Below, piece after piece: positions 44,295-53,326 of a stretch of DNA of 64,000 nt. The notes below the pieces were generated by a model, which saw nothing but the letters and a program-made list of their open reading frames with translations, was not told where the DNA came from and made no database searches. Positions within the stretch are counted from its first letter, which is position 1. Each line of letters begins with the position of its first letter. This stretch comes from Acidimicrobiales bacterium. Lineage in GTDB: Bacteria > Actinomycetota > Acidimicrobiia > Acidimicrobiales > MedAcidi-G1. The DNA lies in contig JAQWTI010000005.1 of the NCBI GenBank assembly GCA_029242745.1, positions 62,001 through 126,000 of the forward strand, read 5' to 3'. Made by a program: the position numbers and the translations under genes.

Positions 44295-46606
44295 CGAGCC
44301 TCTTCGGGGCTCACTCGGCCCTCTCGGCTGGCGAGGGCGATGTCGTCGGGACGAACCGGGACTCTCGGTAGATCCAAACCTGTTGCGGCCCGGATGGCAC
44401 CGGCCACGGCTGGTGTGGACGAGATTGTCGGCGCCTCTCCAATTCCCTTAGCCCCGAACGGAGCACCGGGTTCAGGCTGTTCAATGAGCGCGGCAACCTC
44501 CAAAGGTGGCATGTCGAGCGCAGTGGGGATGAGATAGTCAGTGAATGAGGGGTTACGAATGAGACCATCAACCACTTTGACCTCCTCCATAACAGCTAAG
44601 CCGACCCCCTGGGCTGCACCCCCTTCAAGTTGGCCGAGGGCCTGTAAGGGGTTGAGGATTCGACCTACATCCTGAGCAGTAGTGAGTTCAACAACCTTGA
44701 CCAAGCCGAGGTCGGGGTCCACATCGACAATGGCTCGATGGGCAGACACAGCGAATGACACATGGGCATCACCCTGTCCACAGTCGTCCAAAGGCAAAGT
44801 TGGAGCATGTTGGTGAACAATGGTGGCCTCTATTGGCTCTACGGTTAGCGAAGCCAAAGTCGGCTCTTCTCCGTTAGGCAATCCAACAACCCGTCCATCG
44901 AGTAGAGCCAAATCGTCGACAAGTACTCCATACTGATCAGCCACACGAGCCAGCAAATCTCGCCGCACGGCTTCGCAGGCCAATTGAACCGCTCCCCCAG
45001 ACATCCATGTCTGGCGACTAGCCGAAGTCGATCCAGCCGATCCGATGGAGTTAGTGGACGCCGGTTCCAGTACCACCTCTTCGGTTCGAAGCACCTCTCC
45101 CACAATTTGTCGAACAAGCGTCACGAATCCCTGACCGACCTCTGCGCAGGCAGTCGTTACCGTCACCAAGCCGCTGTGCATTACACAGCGGGCTTCACTG
45201 CTGTCATCAAAACCCTCGGAGAACATGAGGTTCTTGAAACCAAGAGCAACTGCCTCACCGCGAACAATGTGTTCCACGTCTGCGGTCCGGCCAGCACCAC
45301 CAGGCCGTGACATCGGTTCGTTAGGGCCACCTGCCGCCGAGGGATGAGCGGCACAAGCATCGAGAACTTCGACCACGGGGAGGGTTCCGGTGATCCTCTG
45401 TCCCGTGATAATTACGTCGCCGGAGGCCAAAGCGTTCTGGCGCCTTAGCGCTACCGGATCCATTTTGAGAGCGGCGGCCAAACGGTCCATCTGGGCCTCA
45501 TGAGCGAAGCAACTCTGAACCGCACCAAATCCGCGCATGGCGCCGCAGGGTGGGTTATCTGTACGCACCACCACTCCTTCGATATCAGCCGATGGGACCC
45601 TGTACGGCCCAGCCGCAAAACAGGTGGCGTTGGCTATGACATGGTGGCTACTTGATGCGTAAGCACCACCATCAAACAGAAGGCGCGCCTCAACTCGGAC
45701 GAGGTCACCAGTGCTGGTCGCGTAATGGCGGTACCACATGCGGGCTGGGTGCCGATGCACGTGACCATAGAAACTTTCATCACGCGAGTAACACATCTTT
45801 ACTGGCCGGCCAGTGTGCAGAGCCAGGAGGCACAGGTGGATATGGAGACTGATGTCCTCACGAGCACCAAATGCGCCACCTACTCCGGCCAGCGTGAGGC
45901 GGACTCGCTCTGCAGGCAGGCCCAGGCAAGCCGCTACCTGGTCACGATCGGTATGAAGCCATTGAGTCGCCACAGCAAGATCTACGCCTCCTTCACCGTC
46001 AGGAATTGCCAAACCAGATTCGGGACCCATAAAGGCTTGGTCTTGCATCCCTACTTCGTAGGTCCCCTCGACAGATACCAAATCTGAACGGCTTGCAGCC
46101 TCCTGATCTCCATGGCGGAGATGGATTCGACGTATGACATTGCCATCAGGATGGATGGGTGGTGCATCCTCCGCAAGGGTCGGGTCAAGAAGCGGCTTAG
46201 TCGGTTCGTAGTCCACCTCGACGGCGGCAAGCGCCCTGCGGACGGTATCCGGGTGATCGGCAGCTATTACGACAACGGGTTCGCCCTCATAACGCACAAT
46301 GTCTCGGGCCAGCACGGGTTGATCTGGTCGGTCTAGGCCAAAGTCGGGCGACCCAGGTATGTCCTCATGAGTTAGGACCGCGTGGACTCCTGGTAGAGCG
46401 AGTGCTGGACCAATGTTGATTTGTCGGATACGGGCCGAGGCGTGTGGTGACCGCAAGGTCCCACCCCACAGCATCTGGTCATGCCACAGATCGCTGGAGA
46501 AGACAAAATCACCAGTCACCTTAGGAATCCCATCCGGACGGGCAGCACTGTCACCGATCCGCGTGGTTGGGGTTTCCGTCCGCTGAACGGTGGCGGTGTC
46601 GACCAT
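44291..46606 (-). CDS. xanthine dehydrogenase-like molybdenum-binding subunit
   Basis: The 771-residue protein starts at MVDTATVQRTE, two bases after the [2Fe-2S] gene stop; the longer open frame to 46702 overlaps that gene and is rejected. Motifs of the Mo subunit are VGGAFGAREDISLHIHL, CGAMRGFGAVQSCFAHE and the catalytic Glu region FGAKGIGEAPTISST. With the [2Fe-2S] and FAD subunits upstream it forms a complete heterotrimeric xanthine-dehydrogenase-type enzyme, needing a molybdenum cofactor made elsewhere. Confidence 0.92.
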   Translation of the reverse strand: MVDTATVQRTETPTTRIGDSAARPDGIPKVTGDFVFSSDLWHDQMLWGGTLRSPHASARIRQINIGPALALPGVHAVLTHEDIPGSPDFGLDRPDQPVLARDIVRYEGEPVVVIAADHPDTVRRALAAVEVDYEPTKPLLDPTLAEDAPPIHPDGNVIRRIHLRHGDQEAASRSDLVSVEGTYEVGMQDQAFMGPESGLAIPDGEGGVDLAVATQWLHTDRDQVAACLGLPAERVRLTLAGVGGAFGAREDISLHIHLCLLALHTGRPVKMCYSRDESFYGHVHRHPARMWYRHYATSTGDLVRVEARLLFDGGAYASSSHHVIANATCFAAGPYRVPSADIEGVVVRTDNPPCGAMRGFGAVQSCFAHEAQMDRLAAALKMDPVALRRQNALASGDVIITGQRITGTLPVVEVLDACAAHPSAAGGPNEPMSRPGGAGRTADVEHIVRGEAVALGFKNLMFSEGFDDSSEARCVMHSGLVTVTTACAEVGQGFVTLVRQIVGEVLRTEEVVLEPASTNSIGSAGSTSASRQTWMSGGAVQLACEAVRRDLLARVADQYGVLVDDLALLDGRVVGLPNGEEPTLASLTVEPIEATIVHQHAPTLPLDDCGQGDAHVSFAVSAHRAIVDVDPDLGLVKVVELTTAQDVGRILNPLQALGQLEGGAAQGVGLAVMEEVKVVDGLIRNPSFTDYLIPTALDMPPLEVAALIEQPEPGAPFGAKGIGEAPTISSTPAVAGAIRAATGLDLPRVPVRPDDIALASREGRVSPEEAR

Positions 46607-46608
46607 AC

Positions 46609-47118
46609 TCACGGGGTCACGCCCTGCTCGCCTGCGGCGCGTCGGCTGGCGGCAGCAAGATTTATAGCCTCGAGAATCCGCCCATAGCCGGTGCAGCGAC
46701 AAAGGTTCCCAGAGACTGCCTCACGCACCATCAAGTCGTCAGGATCATCCTCGTCTTCAAGAAGAGCGTCCACAGCCATCAGCAAGCCAGGTGTACAGAA
46801 GCCACACTGAACAGCACCTGCATCCAAAAAAGCCTGTTGAACATCTGCCAGCCGGGACCCTTCCGAAGCGTCAGCGAGGCCCTCGACCGTAGTGACCGAA
46901 CAACCATCAGCCGCAGCGGCCAGCACTAGGCAACTACAGACAAGTTCATCATCGACACGCACGGTGCACGAGCCGCACTCCCCCTCCTCACAAGCGTTCT
47001 TAGATCCGGCCAAGTCGAGTCGCTCCCGGAGAACAAACAGAAGGCTTTCTCCAGGCAGGGCATCGACTACCTCACGCCTTTGTCCATTAATGGTGAGGGA
47101 AAGGACATCCGCAGTCAT
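46609..47118 (-). CDS. xanthine dehydrogenase-like [2Fe-2S] subunit
   Basis: The 169-residue protein has the plant-type cluster motif CEEGECGSCTVRVDDELVC and the second cluster motif CGFCTPGLL with NLCRCTGYG. It transfers electrons from the Mo subunit to FAD. Its start overlaps the last base of the FAD subunit's stop, and the Mo subunit begins two bases downstream, so all three are made together. Confidence 0.95.
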   Translation of the reverse strand: MTADVLSLTINGQRREVVDALPGESLLFVLRERLDLAGSKNACEEGECGSCTVRVDDELVCSCLVLAAAADGCSVTTVEGLADASEGSRLADVQQAFLDAGAVQCGFCTPGLLMAVDALLEDEDDPDDLMVREAVSGNLCRCTGYGRILEAINLAAASRRAAGEQGVTP

Positions 47119-47990
47119 TATTCAACCACCTTTGACGATCCAGGAAACGCACGACGGAGTGCACGTCCTGCTATTACCATCACGGCATGCCGCCGGTATG
47201 CAGCAGTACCACGGTGATCATCAATGGGACGGGCTGCGTCAGCCACTAGGCCAGCAAACTGGTCCACCAGATCGCTGTCGGGCGGAACCTCACCATCAAA
47301 ATCAAGCCGCTCGGCAACTAGTACCTCGGCCTCAATGGCCCGCACTGGTATTGGCGCTACCGAGCCGAGGGCCACCCTGACAGTCTTACCAAACCGGTCC
47401 ACAACTAGAGCTAGCGACGCTACGGCAATGACCATCGCGTTGCGGGTCCCGACCTTCAGGAACTCCTGGGGTCCATCCAATACCGGCACTCTCACAGCAA
47501 CAATTAGTTCGCCAGGAACGAGGGCATTGTCCTTGACGCCGACTACAAACTCATCAAGTGGGAGTCGACGGATACCTTCGACTGATCGCAGTTCGATCTC
47601 GGCTTCTAGCGCTGCAAGCACGGGCAGAGTGTCACCAGCCGGTGAGGCAGTGGCCAAGTTCCCACCAAGCGTTGCCGAGTTGCGGATCTGCGGGGAACCC
47701 ACGGTACGAGCCGCCTGAGCCAGTGCTGGGACTAACGATGCGATAGTTGGCTCTGTCAGGTCAGCACATGTCGTTCCGGCGCCGATACGCAAAACTTCGC
47801 CTCTCGCACCCTCCCTGCTCCAGCCCCGCATTTCGGGGATCCGACCAACGGCTACCACATCATTGATCGGGCGAATCCCACGATTCACCTCAACCATAAG
47901 GTCAGTCCCTCCAGCCAAGACAAGTGCGTCAGGTTTAGCCTTCATCGCCGCGCAGGCATCGTCTATTGAGGTTGCAATGGTCACTGGCAC
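47118..47990 (-). CDS. xanthine dehydrogenase-like FAD-binding subunit
   Basis: The 290-residue protein has the two FAD contact motifs LVLAGGTDLMVEVNRG and GSPQIRNSATLGGNLATASP. It is the first gene of the long minus-strand purine operon that appears to extend to 31789. The start faces the regulator gene across only 74 bases. Confidence 0.93.
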   Translation of the reverse strand: MPVTIATSIDDACAAMKAKPDALVLAGGTDLMVEVNRGIRPINDVVAVGRIPEMRGWSREGARGEVLRIGAGTTCADLTEPTIASLVPALAQAARTVGSPQIRNSATLGGNLATASPAGDTLPVLAALEAEIELRSVEGIRRLPLDEFVVGVKDNALVPGELIVAVRVPVLDGPQEFLKVGTRNAMVIAVASLALVVDRFGKTVRVALGSVAPIPVRAIEAEVLVAERLDFDGEVPPDSDLVDQFAGLVADAARPIDDHRGTAAYRRHAVMVIAGRALRRAFPGSSKVVE

Positions 47991-48020
47991 CTCTCCATGC
48001 TGCCGTGGAACTACACATTC

Positions 48021-48037
48021 GTCAACATTTTGTCAAC
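48021..48037. promoter_or_regulatory. direct repeats in the divergent purine promoter region
   Basis: Two GTCAAC half-sites (48021-48026 and 48032-48037) are spaced by exactly 11 bases, one helical turn, in the 74-base gap between the FAD-subunit gene and the regulator. They are a plausible operator for the adjacent regulator. Binding is inferred. Confidence 0.35.
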
Positions 48038-48064
48038 TATTTGGCATACAACTAAGGTGGGTCC

Positions 48065-48550
48065 GTGGCCAGCACAGCAGGCACCTCTGACCGAGGTTCA
48101 ACCACCAGCGACAGCATCGCGGGGTCTCACACCCCGAAAGAGGCTGTTTTGGCTGCGATGCAGCCAGTTGTCGAGGCCCTCGGAGGGACGCTCATACCAC
48201 TAGGCGACATAACCGACGACGACATAGAAGTGCACTGGGCTGGCACTGTCGTGGGCGTTGTCCGACTCCCTGACCCCCACCTTGACCTGCATAACGCTCT
48301 CCCAACCCTTATTGCCGAAGTGGAGTACGACATGGGTAAATCGTGTACCCAGATGAACAGAGCCCAAAAGCAGGCGGTGGTCACCCTGTTGAATGAACGC
48401 GGAGCATTCACACTTCGCAAGTCCGTAGAGGACGTTGCCCAGGCGCTAGGGGTGAGTCGGTTTACCGTCTACAACTATCTGGAGCGTGCTGAGTCAGACC
48501 AGCCAAGGAACGGACACACACAACCCGACCAGAACGGTCCAACATCATGA
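48065..48550 (+). CDS. DauR/YheO-type transcriptional regulator
   Basis: The 161-residue protein has an N-terminal sensor-like region and a C-terminal helix-turn-helix (NRAQKQAVVTLLNERGAFTL, then VEDVAQALGVSRFTVYNYL), the YheO/DauR C-terminal pattern. The GTG start follows AAGGTGGG. Encoded divergently from the purine operon and overlapping the amidase start, it most likely controls both. The N-terminal sensor is shorter than the PAS-like part of YheO, so the ligand is unknown. Confidence 0.8.
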   Translation: MASTAGTSDRGSTTSDSIAGSHTPKEAVLAAMQPVVEALGGTLIPLGDITDDDIEVHWAGTVVGVVRLPDPHLDLHNALPTLIAEVEYDMGKSCTQMNRAQKQAVVTLLNERGAFTLRKSVEDVAQALGVSRFTVYNYLERAESDQPRNGHTQPDQNGPTS

Positions 48551-50013
48551 CCCTCCCCAATTCCTCTCGTCTTTCCGCAGGTACCGATCTATCGCAAATC
48601 GACGCTGTCGGCCTAGCCGCCCTCATTCGCAGTGGTCAGTTGTCGCCTACTGAGGCAATCCAGAGCACCATCGACCGCATTGAGCACCTCAACGGTGAAT
48701 TGAATGCAGTTATTCATGAGCAGTATGAGCAGGCATTGGAACTTGCCGCTTCGCCCAAGCTTCCAGATGGACCGTTCCGCGGCGTCCCAATGCTCATCAA
48801 GGACCTGTGGTCCACTGAGGCCGGTCAGCCCCACCACGCTGGCAACCGCGCCCTTAAGGAGATGGGATTCATCGCGGATGCTGACTCCAACTTGGTTACT
48901 CGCTACAAACAGGCCGGCTTCGTCATTGTGGGTAGGACGAACACCCCTGAATTAGGTTTGGTGGCCACCACCGAACCCGAGGTATACGGCCCTTCACGAA
49001 ACCCGTGGAATACCAAATACAGCCCCGGCGGATCGTCCGGCGGTGCGGCTGCAGCGGTGGCCGCTGGCATCCTCCCAGCCGCCAACGCCAGCGACGGTGG
49101 CGGTTCTATCCGCATCCCAGCGGCGATGTGTGGTCTGGTAGGCCTGAAACCGTCTCGAGGTCGGGTCTCCCAGGGACCGCGCGAAGAGTGGTCATTTTCG
49201 TGTCAGCACGTGGTAACTCAGACCATGCGCGACACGGCAGCCATTCTGGATGCCTCAGCTCTCCCGTTTCCAGGCGACGGCGTGATCGCCCCCGATCATG
49301 GCCGACCCTATGCCGAGTGTGTTGAAGCCGATCTTGGACCCCTGCGGATCGGCTTTATGCCCGACAACCATCGCAGCGAAACCCATCCCGACTGCGTAGC
49401 AGCCACTCGGCGGACTGCGGACCTGCTGGCTGACCTTGGACACGCAGTAGTGGAGTCACGGCCTGAGGCATTCCTCCATCTTGGCGAATTAAAGGAACTG
49501 GCTTGGGCCTTTACCGTCAACTGGTCAGCCGGAGCCGTAGTTAATCTCCGAATCATCAGCGATCAGCTAGGACGGGCCCTGACCGTGGACGACGTGGAAG
49601 CTGGTACTTGGGCCATGGCTGAACGAGGGCAGGGTTACACGGCCCCGGACTACCTAAGGTCACAGGGGATCTTGGGCGACTGGCGCCGTTCCATGGCCTC
49701 ATGGTGGTCCGACTTTGATCTACTGCTCACACCCACCACCGCCCAACCGCCAGCCCAGATTGGCAAGCTCACACCCACTGATAGTGACCCCGTTCGGGGC
49801 TCGAGGGGCTCACTCCCATATTCGGTTTACACCTCACCCTTCAACTGCACTGGCCAGCCAGCGATCTCATTGCCTATGGGGTCATCGGACGGTCTACCGG
49901 TAGGGATACAACTAGTGGCGGCCTACGGCCGAGAAGACCAACTACTGTCAGTCGGTAGGCAACTCGAGCGAATTGCCAACTGGTCAGCGAGCCGGGCACC
50001 CATCCATGCCTAA
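48547..50013 (+). CDS. amidase signature family hydrolase
   Basis: The 488-residue enzyme has the Ser-cisSer-Lys triad context: Lys in PMLIKDLWS, the Gly/Ser motif [15 protein letters not shown] and the nucleophile region [17 protein letters not shown]. Its ATG overlaps the regulator stop (ATGA at 48547-48550). In this setting it may cleave an amide formed during purine or ureide breakdown, such as an oxamate- or carbamoyl-type compound; this is inference only. Confidence 0.93.
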   Translation: MTLPNSSRLSAGTDLSQIDAVGLAALIRSGQLSPTEAIQSTIDRIEHLNGELNAVIHEQYEQALELAASPKLPDGPFRGVPMLIKDLWSTEAGQPHHAGNRALKEMGFIADADSNLVTRYKQAGFVIVGRTNTPELGLVATTEPEVYGPSRNPWNTKYSPGGSSGGAAAAVAAGILPAANASDGGGSIRIPAAMCGLVGLKPSRGRVSQGPREEWSFSCQHVVTQTMRDTAAILDASALPFPGDGVIAPDHGRPYAECVEADLGPLRIGFMPDNHRSETHPDCVAATRRTADLLADLGHAVVESRPEAFLHLGELKELAWAFTVNWSAGAVVNLRIISDQLGRALTVDDVEAGTWAMAERGQGYTAPDYLRSQGILGDWRRSMASWWSDFDLLLTPTTAQPPAQIGKLTPTDSDPVRGSRGSLPYSVYTSPFNCTGQPAISLPMGSSDGLPVGIQLVAAYGREDQLLSVGRQLERIANWSASRAPIHA

Positions 50014-50188
50014 AGGTTGCCACTCGCCAACAGGCCTACTCCGGTTCGTCTCTGACATGTTCAACCACTACCCGGCATCGAGCTTTTCTCTGACTCCAGC
50101 CCCACAAACGATGAGTTCCAGATGTAAATGGAGGCCCCAACTATTTGTCGGCAAATCCTGAAGCATGGACTTAGACCAATAATTCCAG

Positions 50189-50749
50189 TCAGGCATCGAG
50201 GACGCTGGTACCCGCTCCCTCAAGGTCAACAACTGGCGGTTCCGTCGACCAAGGAAAGTTGATCCACCGATCGGTGTGGCACCACACATACTCGCAGTCG
50301 ACCACCGACTGGGGCTTCTGGTAGAGAACAGCGGAACGGACCTCAGCGACCTGTGCAAGAGATGTCTCGCGTACTAGAGCCAGTGTGTGGCCAGTATCAG
50401 CAACATCGTCAACAATCAGAATTCGCCTATCGCCAAGATCCACCCAGTCAACGTAAGGAGGCAATATCACCGGGATGTCAAGATGTTCATCGACACCGGT
50501 GTAGTACTCGACGTTCATCACATAGAGATTCTTGACAGCCAGTGCGTAGCCCAACGAACCGGCCACAAACAGCCCACCCCGAGCGATAGAAAGAATCATG
50601 TCGGCCCGGTAGCCATCGTCAGCCACCATCTGAGCCAGCTCGCGGACTGCCTTACCGTAAATCGGCCAGTCCATTTCCTCGCGCTGGGGATTTTGCCCCT
50701 GGGGCTCATCTGCCACTTCTGTTTTACCCTTCGATGGTCGTGGCAACAA
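50189..50749 (-). CDS. purine-type phosphoribosyltransferase
   Basis: The 186-residue frame (161 if begun at MDWPIYGKA, 50674) has the PRPP motif RRILIVDDVADTGHTLAL and the upstream ILSIARGGLFVAGSLGYAL loop. It resembles xanthine-guanine/hypoxanthine phosphoribosyltransferases that salvage bases to nucleotides. Its position at the end of the purine island suggests it uses bases imported by the BMP system. It is preceded by an empty 175-base stretch. Confidence 0.88.
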   Translation of the reverse strand: MLPRPSKGKTEVADEPQGQNPQREEMDWPIYGKAVRELAQMVADDGYRADMILSIARGGLFVAGSLGYALAVKNLYVMNVEYYTGVDEHLDIPVILPPYVDWVDLGDRRILIVDDVADTGHTLALVRETSLAQVAEVRSAVLYQKPQSVVDCEYVWCHTDRWINFPWSTEPPVVDLEGAGTSVLDA

Positions 50750-50784
50750 AATCTACCCGATGAATGGCCGGCCGGTCATAGTCC

Positions 50785-52464
50785 TTAGTCGTAAGTGGCA
50801 GCAATCTTCCATTGACCATCTGCTAGAACCACCAGACGGGCTACACCGTCGGCTGTAACCACCTGAATTCGGACCCCACGACGCCGACGATGCTGATCCC
50901 ACCAGCGTTCGTCGATCGGCCACGGCCCAGCCCAAGCCGTTATTCGCTCCCTCCAGGTGGCCTCTGGATAAGGACGGACGAACGGCAAAGAAATAGCTAA
51001 CCGATTGGGCACCCCCGAAAGCCCACCCCGCCCATCTACGGTTACTGCAGTCCCCGTAGCATCTACCACCTCCACTACTACTGGATCGACATGAACAGCC
51101 GCTGGGAACGGCTGAGGGAGAGCACCTGGCCAAGGTGGGGTTTCTAGACTCCTACTCTTGTCCGATAATCCGCTAAGGCGTCCCTCTTGACCCGCCAACC
51201 CAGTTTCCTCTACCAGTTCAACAAACGGCGTTAGGGCCACCTGAGTATCAGGATCTCGCCCACCCTGCCACTCCGGGACCTGGACCGACCCCGGACCCAG
51301 TAATCCGACCACCCGGGCACATGCCTGCCCAGCCCGCTTATCGGCCGCCGAAGCCTCACCCCAGAACCCCAACTGGTGCCCCGAGGCCAATGCCACCTCA
51401 TCAGGCACCAATACCAGCAGAGTGATCCCTGAAGTGGGGCGAAGCGCCGGTGGTCCGTGCAACCACCCCTCCAACTGCCATCGCACCCGGTCAACTACTG
51501 CCGTGGGACTTAGTGTTCCCCCGTCACGCCAGCGACGGGAAATATGTTCCCCGTTTTCAGTCTCAACCTCGATCACGATCTGGGTACACGCAATCCCTCG
51601 AGATGAAAGTCGCTCGTGAAGAACCTCGGCAGCTAACCGGGCGGCAAAGACAGTTCGATCAATCTGTTCGACTGGTGGATCGAAAGCCGTGGGAACTGCT
51701 AAATCTGGCGAGACTGGACGGCGGCCTACCAGACGATCGTCAACCCCTGAAGCCAGACGGTGGGCATCGAGGCCATCAGCGCCGAAACGAGCAAGTACAT
51801 CGGCCGCCGGGAGAGCGGCAAAAGCCCCCAGAGTGACCAGACCCAACCGGACTAATGTGTTTGCTAGATCACCTTTCAGCCCATCCATCGTCAGTACCTC
51901 TACCGGTAGGGGTGCCAGAAAGTCTGGGCTACCACCCTGGGGGACGATCACCGCACCTTCTGGGGCCACGCCGCTACTGCGGGCTGCCAGACCGGCGGCG
52001 AACGCTCCGTCAGCCACCCCAATCCGACACTCCGGGTCTGTACCTAATCGAGACTGAGCAATAGCGGCTGTTACCACCTTGGTGGTATGGCGCACTAGAG
52101 CAACCTCCCCACCGAACAGTCGGATCGGACCCTGCACCCCGAACGAACACCAGCCGGGCCACTGGGCCGTCACCCACGGAGTAACTCCCTCCAAAGCGGA
52201 GATCACAGCCTCGAACCCACGGGCTTCTCGGACCTCATCGCGAGCCAAAACTCGGGCTTCTGGACAGAGGCGCTGGGCCTCGCAACGCCGCTGCCCCCGA
52301 GCTACACCGGCTCCCCGAGCCGGTGCCGTAGCCGCCACCACACGACCTGCCCCGAGTACTAAGACGGGCTCATCCGGATCTACCACCAGAGCGGTTAGGG
52401 GCCAGTCAGGACAGTCCACAACCAGAGTTCGAACAGTGGTTGGGGGAACGGTCAATCCAGTCAT
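50785..52464 (-). CDS. imuB: ImuB, Y-family-like mutasome protein
   Basis: The 559-residue protein has the Y-family fold without the usual catalytic acidic pair: RTLVVDCPDWPLTALVVDPD in place of the DxD region, then GAGVARGQRRCEAQRLCPEA and LVRLGLVTLGAFAALPAADV. It bridges ImuA' and DnaE2 in translesion synthesis and usually contacts the beta clamp. Its start overlaps the imuA' stop by four bases. Expression follows the shared SOS box. Confidence 0.9.
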   Translation of the reverse strand: MTGLTVPPTTVRTLVVDCPDWPLTALVVDPDEPVLVLGAGRVVAATAPARGAGVARGQRRCEAQRLCPEARVLARDEVREARGFEAVISALEGVTPWVTAQWPGWCSFGVQGPIRLFGGEVALVRHTTKVVTAAIAQSRLGTDPECRIGVADGAFAAGLAARSSGVAPEGAVIVPQGGSPDFLAPLPVEVLTMDGLKGDLANTLVRLGLVTLGAFAALPAADVLARFGADGLDAHRLASGVDDRLVGRRPVSPDLAVPTAFDPPVEQIDRTVFAARLAAEVLHERLSSRGIACTQIVIEVETENGEHISRRWRDGGTLSPTAVVDRVRWQLEGWLHGPPALRPTSGITLLVLVPDEVALASGHQLGFWGEASAADKRAGQACARVVGLLGPGSVQVPEWQGGRDPDTQVALTPFVELVEETGLAGQEGRLSGLSDKSRSLETPPWPGALPQPFPAAVHVDPVVVEVVDATGTAVTVDGRGGLSGVPNRLAISLPFVRPYPEATWRERITAWAGPWPIDERWWDQHRRRRGVRIQVVTADGVARLVVLADGQWKIAATYD

Positions 52465-53273
52465 GGGCGAACAGGGGCGCCTTCTGGGCCCGGAAGGAGA
52501 AGAATGTCTCGTCGGCCTTCAGGGGGAAGTCCTCGTCCATTCACAGATACGTATACCTGACGAACTCGCAGGCGATCCTGCTTCATGTCAGATCCAATGG
52601 TTGGGTCAGCATCTGACCCAACCCACGAGGCCTCGTTGATAGAGAAGTGAAAGTCTAGGCGTCCCGGCCAGCCGTCAATTAGATGGCCTACCCCGGGAGA
52701 CATGTAGACCAGCACCGACCCTCCCTCTCGGCAACGGGCTGCTAGACGTCGAACCTCAGCCGCCAAGGGGCGATGCCTAGGCGATACCAGTATCAAGTCA
52801 ACAGCCCCCACGAAAGCAGCTACTACCGGGGCCCACTGTTTGGGATCTGGAGCGTTTACCACTACGAGGCGTTTTAGGGCCACTCCGACTTCGGCTGCTG
52901 CCGCCAAGCCCAGATCATCGTCACCGACCACCACAACCCACGAACCGGTCTCGGTTGCCCGGGCCATTAGGGCCAGAGCCAAAGACCGGGCGCCAGAACC
53001 TGACACCCCCACAGTGATACCTCGCTGAAGGCCGTTGGGCAGCAGGCCTTTTAGAGCCTCGAGCACCGGAAGAACTCGGTCGGTAGCCAACGTGGTCGAC
53101 TGGACCCGGCGAGCCGTCTCGGCCAGAGAAGGTACGACTCGCAGTCCCGACTTAGAGGGACCCTCTTCCGAAAACAAGTGCCTCTCTAAAAGTTCCTCTG
53201 GAGGGAGGTCATCGAAAAGTTCGGGTTCGGCCAGCAGGGACCGAAGATAAGAAGTGGGCTGGGTTGAGGGCAT
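52461..53273 (-). CDS. imuA': ImuA', RecA-like mutasome accessory protein
   Basis: The product is 270 residues from the ATG at 53273, MPSTQPTSYLRSL; longer frames cross the SOS box and are rejected. The protein has a degenerate RecA-like core (GLLPNGLQRGITVGVSGSGA, then GSWVVVVGDDDLGLAAAAEV) and no good Walker B. Family members recruit ImuB and DnaE2 to damaged DNA. The GATACT edge of the SOS palindrome is six bases upstream of the ATG, so transcription should start at or within a base or two of the start codon (leaderless). This is inference. Confidence 0.85.
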   Translation of the reverse strand: MPSTQPTSYLRSLLAEPELFDDLPPEELLERHLFSEEGPSKSGLRVVPSLAETARRVQSTTLATDRVLPVLEALKGLLPNGLQRGITVGVSGSGARSLALALMARATETGSWVVVVGDDDLGLAAAAEVGVALKRLVVVNAPDPKQWAPVVAAFVGAVDLILVSPRHRPLAAEVRRLAARCREGGSVLVYMSPGVGHLIDGWPGRLDFHFSINEASWVGSDADPTIGSDMKQDRLRVRQVYVSVNGRGLPPEGRRDILLLPGPEGAPVRP

Positions 53274-53317
53274 TTGCCTAGTATCGAACATATGTTCGAT
53301 ACTAGGCAAATGCCCTC
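53266..53317. promoter_or_regulatory. 52-nt perfect palindrome containing the imuA' SOS box
   Basis: The sequence from 53266 to 53317 is its own reverse complement. At its centre is the same 24-mer SOS box as upstream of dnaE2, with CGAACATATGTTCG. Flanking arms extend the symmetry 14 bases each side, so a copy of the imuA' start ATGCCCTC appears in both directions. As RNA it would form a 26-bp hairpin ten bases after the stop of the membrane protein gene at 53327, so it may also act as its terminator. Confidence 0.9.
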
Positions 53318-53326
53318 TTCATCAGG

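Noticed and set aside
46607-46702. N-terminal extension of the molybdenum subunit
   Set aside because: It overlaps the [2Fe-2S] subunit gene, and the residues look non-coding; an ATG two bases after that gene's stop is a better start.
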